Both the position numbers and the translations under genes were made by a program. From Ophiothrix spiculata (lineage: Eukaryota > Echinodermata > Ophiuroidea > Amphilepidida > Ophiotrichidae), in assembly GCA_000969725.1 (NCBI GenBank), contig JXSR01S007925.1: a DNA stretch of 64,000 nucleotides; one strand, written 5' to 3'. This document shows, piece after piece, positions 57,591-64,000 of the stretch (position 1 is its first letter; each line of letters starts with the position of its first letter). The notes beneath the pieces are model-generated. The model was not told the DNA's origin, ran no database searches, and was given only the letters and a program-made list of their open reading frames with translations.

Positions 57591-58848
57591 AAGCTTTAAA
57601 CTGGTTCGATTCCGATCAGATCGGTCAGACGCTAGTAAAAACAGTATGGTATGCAAGTACTTAAAGCATATGGTTTCAAACTTGAACAATCTTTTCTAGT
57701 TTGTTTGGTTCGTTTTCCTACTCACAAATATTCATTCAAACTCAGGACTAGCTTAAACATCTAATTCCAAAGCACAAATTTGATTCTATTTTTACTTTTC
57801 ATTTAGCCCAATGCATGTAAACCCTGCTGAATGATGTCCTATAGTGTCTTGACAATCCAGACTAAACCAGCCTTCAACTTGGTATTAAATCAGATAGACA
57901 TTCAATTCACATAGTTACATTCAACAGAAACAATATACCATGGTTTAGATTTCCAATTCAATAACAATATTTTATTGGAGAGTTGGGGCACCCAAGTTTT
58001 GTGACGTTCAAACAATGTTAACAATTTCAAATATTTTACTAAAGAAGAGTACCTGGACCAATTAGGTCTACCGTTTGATGTATCATTGATGTATCATAAA
58101 TTGTCGTAATCTATAATAAAAACTCTCACACATGCTTTTGTTTCAGTTTGACAAACTGCAGTATTTGTGCGGTTTTCCTCATTGACATGCAACTGCGCCA
58201 AAGCTGATTTTGGCTGAGTCCCGAGAGAACCTGAATTACCCCCCACCCAATTTGAGCCCCGTGATAGACGATACCATTACACTTTGTGGTGTCCGGGTCT
58301 GGTTCTCCAACCCATGAATTTATGGTTCCCCTATACAATACTCTGCCAACATCAAATATCTGAGTCTAGCTTGATGATATTTAGCATGACAGCTTAGGTA
58401 CTATGTCAGAACATAGTTTTTGTCTGGGAAATATATATCAACTTGTATATGCATTGTCATGTGTTATATCTGCACCATTGTGGCTTACAATATTACCATG
58501 CTGCTGCAGTAGTTCTCGTTTGTAGATTTTGTTATGATGGCTTATTATAATAGGTTTGGGGGTTTTATTATTAGACAATTTATTAAAACATATTTGGTAT
58601 GTATTGCTTTGACCAAAACAATTTGAAAATGAAAAATAATACGTATGCTACTTTTAAAGTGACATTTTTTATCAAAACTGAAATTGTCAAAAAATAGGTG
58701 GTCCAAATCCTCCCCTCTCCTGGTTCGTATCCTGGGCTTAAAGCATGTTAATCCAATGGCTGTAGCCAAAAACAGGTAGACAATGATTTGGTGTTTATAT
58801 TTATATCTATCCCAATGTCTTCCCGTCAAATTTGTACAACTTTCTTTA

Positions 58849-60244
58849 GGCCGCATAAAAAAAAAATTGTTTCTCGTCCAAAGGTTTCTCAAAATGTGAG
58901 GAGGGAGGGAGTTTTTTTTTTTTATTAAGGTTGTGGAGAGTCTGAACCAAGGTTGGCACGATTTAAATCAATTGATTTAAATCACGATTTAAATCGCGAT
59001 TTAAATCAAATGATTCAAAATTTTACTGCTACTCAACTTTTTCACTTGTTTATCAGAATTTTGAATATTTTTAACCCTGCATTCATACATCTTATAGATT
59101 TGTTCATTTCCAATGTAAATTTGGCACATAGACCCTGAACAAGGTAGAATTTCAGCATTTCAACTTGATTATACAGGCAGGTAAATGTGTAATAATTCAC
59201 GCAGCAAAATTCACATATTGATTTTTTGATTTTTTCCTTAAATGATCAATGTCTAATCCTGGATCTGTAATTTACATCATAATACACTTTTTTGAAGATC
59301 AGAAACGGTTGATGTTCACATTGAAAGGGGCAGGTAAAGAACATAAATCCACAAAATCAAAAGAAAACAGATTAATTAACTAATATCACAAAAATCTATT
59401 GTATTTGAAAGTGATTTTTTTGATTTTTTTTAAAGTTGTGATTTGTTTTCTAACCTTCAATCAATAATAACAACAATGTAAACTTGTTAAAGATCAGAAT
59501 GAAGCATATAATGTTTAAAGTGTAACATGAGGTAGAGGGGGAGGTGTAGAACATAGGGGGCCTATATCAACGAAATCAAAAAGCATAATGTTTTAAAGTG
59601 TAACATGAGGTAGATGGGGAGTTGTAGAACATAGGGGGCCTATGAAATCAAAAAGAAAACTGATTAATTTTTTTTTTAAATCAGTTCAAAAATAAAACAA
59701 ATGATTTTTGTTTAATTGTGTTTTTTGCCAACCCTGAATTCAAAACCTTATATGATAATACATTTTTTAAGATTAGAAGGACTTAATTTTCTCATTTAGA
59801 GAGTAATAAGAGGGGAGGAGTAGTATACAAATCAGTGAAATCTACCTACATAAATCAAATCAAAAAAATCAATTTAAATCAAAAAAATCCGATTTAAATC
59901 AAATAAATCGATTTTTTTGATTTTTTTTAAAAAATCATGATTTTTGCCAACCTTGGTCTGAACAGTCCAGGTTTAACCTTAGTAGATGCTTACTGCACAT
60001 TCAGTTCCTGTCTTTTAACTCGATGTGATATTGATAATGTTGGTTTTATGACAGGTCCGTTGTTAAAAACATCAAAACTTAAAAGAGAATCCTTTAAAGA
60101 GGAAAGCAGGGTCTTGATATTTGAACAATTTAGCTCAATTTTCAACACCTTTTTAGCACTTTTGCAAAACAAAACAAAAAGTGGCGCCGCACCAAAAAGT
60201 GAGGAGGGATGGGACGAGAAACAACTTTATTTTTTTATGCGGCC
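58849..60244. mobile_element. Outer PIF/Harbinger-type MITE, interrupted
   Basis: Ends GGCCGCATAAAAAAAAAAT with TTGTTTCTCGTCC and complement at 60211-60244; TTA on both sides (58846-58848 and 60245-60247). It is split by the element at 58947-59956; without that, it would be about 380 bp. The 121-codon plus-strand frame over 59937-60302 runs across both elements and the flank, so it is not a gene. Confidence 0.8.
58947..59956. mobile_element. Inner MITE of GATTTAAATC repeats
   Basis: Ends CCAAGGTTGGC and GCCAACCTTGG, with TCTGAA on both sides (58941-58946 and 59957-59962). Both subterminal zones are arrays of GATTTAAATC-type palindromic words. A tandemly repeated block (AAGTGTAACATGAGGTAGA) occurs at about 59517 and 59596. 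Confidence 0.85.
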
Positions 60245-60592
60245 TTATCACCCTCAGCTTTTCACCCTTAATTTTAGTAATACTTCCAGTCTCCCTATTT
60301 AGCCTTAGATCTAAATGATGACTTCTACTGTTGCAACTCACAGATGGTACATGTAAATTTCGGCAAATTAACAATAATAATCCAATGAGCTATTAATCTA
60401 ATTTGAAACCAGTGAAATTAATTTCAAATACCATTGGGAAAGAAATTTAATTTCGTAAGTACAAACTTTCAAACTACCATATAATCTCTGTAGACTTGAA
60501 GGATTTACTTTCAACAATGATCTAATTTTGAAAAAAATAAAAAAAAATTATCAAAATAAAGAACATTTATTTTGGTTAACCAACATTCAAGC

Positions 60593-60862
60593 CCTAAAGG
60601 CTCTGTCACACATCACCGTATAGAGCAAAACGTACGCCTAACGTACTTTATCCCACTATTGTTCTGTTTTATGCATTGTTGTTCGTCATGTGTTCGTTAC
60701 AAGTACGTTCAATACGTTTTCCATACGGTCTGTCCGTTATGTATACGTTTAATTCGGTATTCATACGGTGGTGGTCCGTTTCGTACACGTTCAATAAGTG
60801 AAACTTTTGTACGTTATTCGTACGTTTTGCTCAATACGGTGATGTCTGACAGAGCCTTTAGG
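60593..60862. mobile_element. MITE with CCTAAAGGCTCTGTCA ends
   Basis: Inverted arms of about 45 bp: CCTAAAGGCTCTGTCACACA, TCACCGTAT, GAGCAAAACGTACG and complement at 60819-60862. Interior is a run of TACGTT/CGTACG words, in effect a degenerate short repeat. Confidence 0.75.
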
Positions 60863-62566
60863 ATGATCAAGTTACTTAGAGGACAAACTTGCCTGATATC
60901 AATCAAATGGAGCAATGCAATCAGATGAATTAGGGCAAAGCCCTTAATTTATGCAAATCTGACCGAGATAAGATCTTATCTTCAGTAGTTAGCTGAGAGG
61001 CTAATGCAACATATGTCTGAAAGGGAGGCACTGTTGGAAATATATAGAGGTGGTGGAGAAGTAATTATGGTGATCAGGAGGCACCGTTAGATCCTCAGGT
61101 TGTCTATTTTTAAAAAAGGACACCTTTTTTTTGGGGGGGAGGGGTTTCATAAAGTATTATTTTCTCTTGTTCACTCTTCTAAAAAAAATATTTTTCAATC
61201 TTATATACATCCAACCTTTTGAAGAATGGTCCAGGAAGAATGGCTTTTCAAACTTTAAGAATCTGTTTAAATATTGTCGGATACATTTTCAAATTATCAA
61301 ATGAAATAAAAAAAGAGTTCCCTTAAAATATATCTAGTATTATTTTGACACTATACATTACCCTTTAGTCCTATAGAAAGTTTTTGGCTTTTTTGACAAA
61401 CTACACCAATTCTATATGTACCATGACTTCCAGTTTTGTAGTTATAATATAGAACCCAATTGATTTTTCATCAAACAGAAAGCTTCAATTCAGATTCCCT
61501 GCATTCTCACCCCTTTCCCATTTGTAACCAAACAAAGGATACATTCAGTTAGGATTTTGTGAGTTTAGACGCATTTCCCTTAACAGGATTATTAAGCGAT
61601 GTTGATGTAATCCAATTGACACGGGATATACTCACGGCAAAAGTTTTGCCAGATGTGCCAAATTCTACACTTCCATGTGGCTTTCATTGGTATGGATGAG
61701 AGAATGGTGTTGTATTTGCTTTGTGCATATTTCCATATTGCTATGGTATTTTACTGATTACTAAAGGATTTTTTCCTCCCACGTGGAGACAAAATAATTT
61801 TGACCCCATCTAAAAAACATCTATCAAGTTAATCCTGTTAGTAATATAATAGGCCTACTCCTAAGTCTATGATATTTTAATCACAACTTATCATCTGGAT
61901 ACTATAGCACACTAATGTCATTATTTCTGGGACTAAAATTTTGTTGCAGGTCTGAGAGAAGACCTTCGCGAGGACTTGTGCAAACAGAGACACAAGCGGT
62001 CACTCTGATTCCCATAAAATGCAAATTATTTTATAAAAACCTAATGTTGAAAGAGTCCAAAGATTCTCTCAAGCTCCTTCGGAGAGTTTTCAATAAGATT
62101 TTCATTAGCCTCAGTGAAACTCCACCCTATTTCCTATTATAGGGTCTAGTTTTGTTCCAACATATAACACGTTTTGAGTCAACTTCAAAAAAGTCGAAAC
62201 CCATTTAATTTGAGTTGGTGGTGTAAATGGGGAAACTTGGATGAAGTGGACTTAAAATTAGTCAAATTCAATTCAACTTTTCTCAAAAGAAGTTAACTTT
62301 CCAGTGTAAACAGGGTATTAATAGTCTAAAAGGGAAAAGAACATGTACAACTAACAAAGTACACATACATTTAGGTTATGTGCCAACTGCAACAACACAA
62401 ATAAAATCTAAACCCGACTTTGCTGTATATCTGATAAATGACTCTGGCCTTTTATTACAATAATCAAACTCTATCCTACCAGCAAATATTGTTCAACATA
62501 AGGCAAATAGTCACAAATCATGCCAATATAATTTTTCATTTGTACTAATACTGCCAATGTATATTT
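60863..62566. other. AT-rich DNA, nothing certain
   Basis: No exon of the SHB-type N-terminus recognised. An acceptor-like TTTTGTTGCAG at 61939-61949 on the plus strand precedes an open frame to 62140 with no known motif. No other feature. Confidence 0.4.
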
Positions 62567-62747
62567 AGGTATTCAAACACACCACAGAGTTGTTCATCGC
62601 GAATCAACAACGATGCATCCATGCGTCTGCGTATTTTTATCGCGCGAGGGTGGCTTTAGCCACCCGAGCGTGATAAAAATACGCAGACGCTTCGGATGCA
62701 GAGTTGTTGATTCGCGATGAACAACTCTGTGGCGTGTTTGAATACCT
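62567..62747. repeat. 181-bp near-perfect palindrome, CpG-rich
   Basis: Arms of about 88 bp: AGGTATTCAAACACACCACA, GAGTTGTTCATCGCGAATCA, GCGTCTGCGTATTTTTATCG and GAGGGTGGC pair with the right half; loop near 62657. It is GC-richer than its surroundings. Part of the arm (CATCACGAATCAACAACG) recurs at 63047-63064. Confidence 0.85.
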
Positions 62748-63336
62748 TTCAACAACGAAAATCTTCCTGAAAACATATGAATTAAATTCTAAATGTTTTC
62801 AATTTAACAGATAGGCCTACTTATCTTTATCAAAACATTTAGCGTATATCTGAAGCAAAGTGCTAATTTGTGAATGTTTGCTGCTTTGACTGTAGCATTT
62901 TTCCCAAGCACCGGGCGGGCTTTTGCACGTACAATAAGTGCCCGACGCGCGATGATCAGTGTGACGACTTTTGTGTACTGCGTAAACGCACTTCAGAAAA
63001 CGCCGTGCCGTGCGTGACGCGCTAATTTGAATATCAACTGTGGATTCATCACGAATCAACAACGGTACGCGCCTGTATAAAGAGATACAGTGAGTTGTTG
63101 AATAACTGATGAAGGCAGAGAGCATGTGATGAACGCTTTATATCTGTAACTACACTGCCATAGTAGCTGTCTGGCTCCTCATTATAGATGAAAGTGTGTT
63201 TCAGATGCATTTCATCATAGCTGCAGTACAAGGTTTCCAGGGCTAATGATAATTCCAAAATCTATATATCTTTAAAGTATTATGAGCACTAAAATGCTGT
63301 TTGGCATATGGTTCATTTTCCAACCACAAATAAAAT

Positions 63337-63500
63337 ACAAGATCATAAATATTTCATACTCTTTCAAAATTTCGACAATATGTTAAAATAAAACCCTGAA
63401 TGACATTGCAATTTTGGCACTACAAACAAAATACTTGGCTCACTGATTACCTACGGGCTGTAAATAGTAGCTAATAACTGGAGAATTCCATGCCTCTTTT
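63337..63500 (+). repeat. Direct repeat pair, copy 1
   Basis: Shares ATGTTAAAATAAAACCCT, GGCTGTAAATAGTAGCTAAT and GGAGAATTCCATGCCTCTTT with 63601-63793 in the same orientation. Non-coding, origin unknown. Confidence 0.75.
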
Positions 63501-63600
63501 ATATAGTAGTTGCAGTACTGTTTACCAGGGATAATATACTGTTTTATGATTACTATCATACTTTTTTTGTATTGAACTTATTTTTCAAAAGCAAATATAT

Positions 63601-63793
63601 AACAAGATCTATAATTTTCTCTTAAATTATCTTAGTTCAAAATTTGCCCGACATGTTAAAATAAAACCCTAAATGACATTACAATTTGAGCACTAGACAT
63701 ACAGCAAATGAGCATGTTACCTGTTACCGGGCTTATTGATCACCTACAGGCTGTAAATAGTAGCTAATAACCGGAGAATTCCATGCCTCTTTT
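63601..63793 (+). repeat. Direct repeat pair, copy 2
   Basis: Second copy of 63337-63500 with a short insertion (around 63690-63730) and a poly-T end. Confidence 0.75.
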
Positions 63794-64000
63794 TTTTTCT
63801 GTCATTTACATTCACCTCTTCCCCACCTCCTCTAGTAATACAGTCGGCACATGAAAAGCAATATCCTACTCCCATATATGGAATGATTTATTATGCATAT
63901 GCAAACTCTTATAATGATCAAGTGATATTTTTTATCAACCTTCATTATTTAGTCATTAATAGGTATGATTTGAAATGAAGAATGAAAAAACACAATTTTA

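Noticed and set aside
59937-60302. 121-codon plus-strand frame
   Set aside because: It runs from the end of one MITE through another and into flanking DNA; no known motif.
61940-62142. Plus-strand frame after an acceptor-like TTGTTGCAG
   Set aside because: No homology recognised, no partner exon, ends in AT-rich sequence.

Overview
This window is animal nuclear DNA. It holds two multi-exon, intron-rich protein genes with GT-AG splice sites, very AT-rich non-coding DNA, a 677-base run of N, and a dense population of small transposon remnants. The two proteins (TM6SF family and SHB-type SH2 adaptor) and the repeat style fit an invertebrate deuterostome such as a hemichordate or echinoderm. That assignment is inference; nothing in the window fixes the species. 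I saw no bacterial genes, operons, CRISPR arrays or rRNA.

Layout. (1) 1-11320, plus strand: the last eight coding exons of a TM6SF1/TM6SF2 homologue, a multi-pass membrane protein with two EXPERA domains. The start of the gene lies upstream of the window. Its introns contain a LINE 3' end, a tRNA-derived SINE, several hairpin MITEs and two separate partial duplications of its own exons. (2) 11321-36246: about 25 kb between the two convergent genes. It has no gene I can support. It contains hAT-like, PIF/Harbinger-like and unclassified MITEs, a Penelope-like element fragment with a GIY-YIG-type domain, tandem repeats, and one short spliced-looking open frame (33608-33728). (3) 36247-57298, minus strand: five coding exons of an SHB/SHD/SHE/SHF-family adaptor, ending in an SH2 domain split over two exons. 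Its first coding exon or exons lie to the right, unseen or outside the window. Its introns hold nested hAT MITEs, a mariner fossil, a 1.35-kb foldback element with TTAA flanks, a second SINE copy, the N gap, and a decayed copy of its third visible exon. (4) 57299-64000: non-coding DNA with a MITE inserted inside another MITE, strong palindromes and a direct-repeat pair.

Functionally the two genes are unrelated. TM6SF proteins act in ER/Golgi lipid handling. SHB-type adaptors link phosphotyrosine signals to downstream partners. They are arranged tail to tail. All exon junctions were checked by hand for splice sites and codon phase; the exons join without a frame break into 338 residues (TM6SF part) and 391 residues (adaptor part).

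The most interesting signals are the three intragenic partial exon duplications, the nested and foldback MITEs with readable target-site duplications, the Penelope-like fragment enclosed by inverted repeats, and possible alternative 3' exons of the adaptor gene. I found no clearly new biological system.
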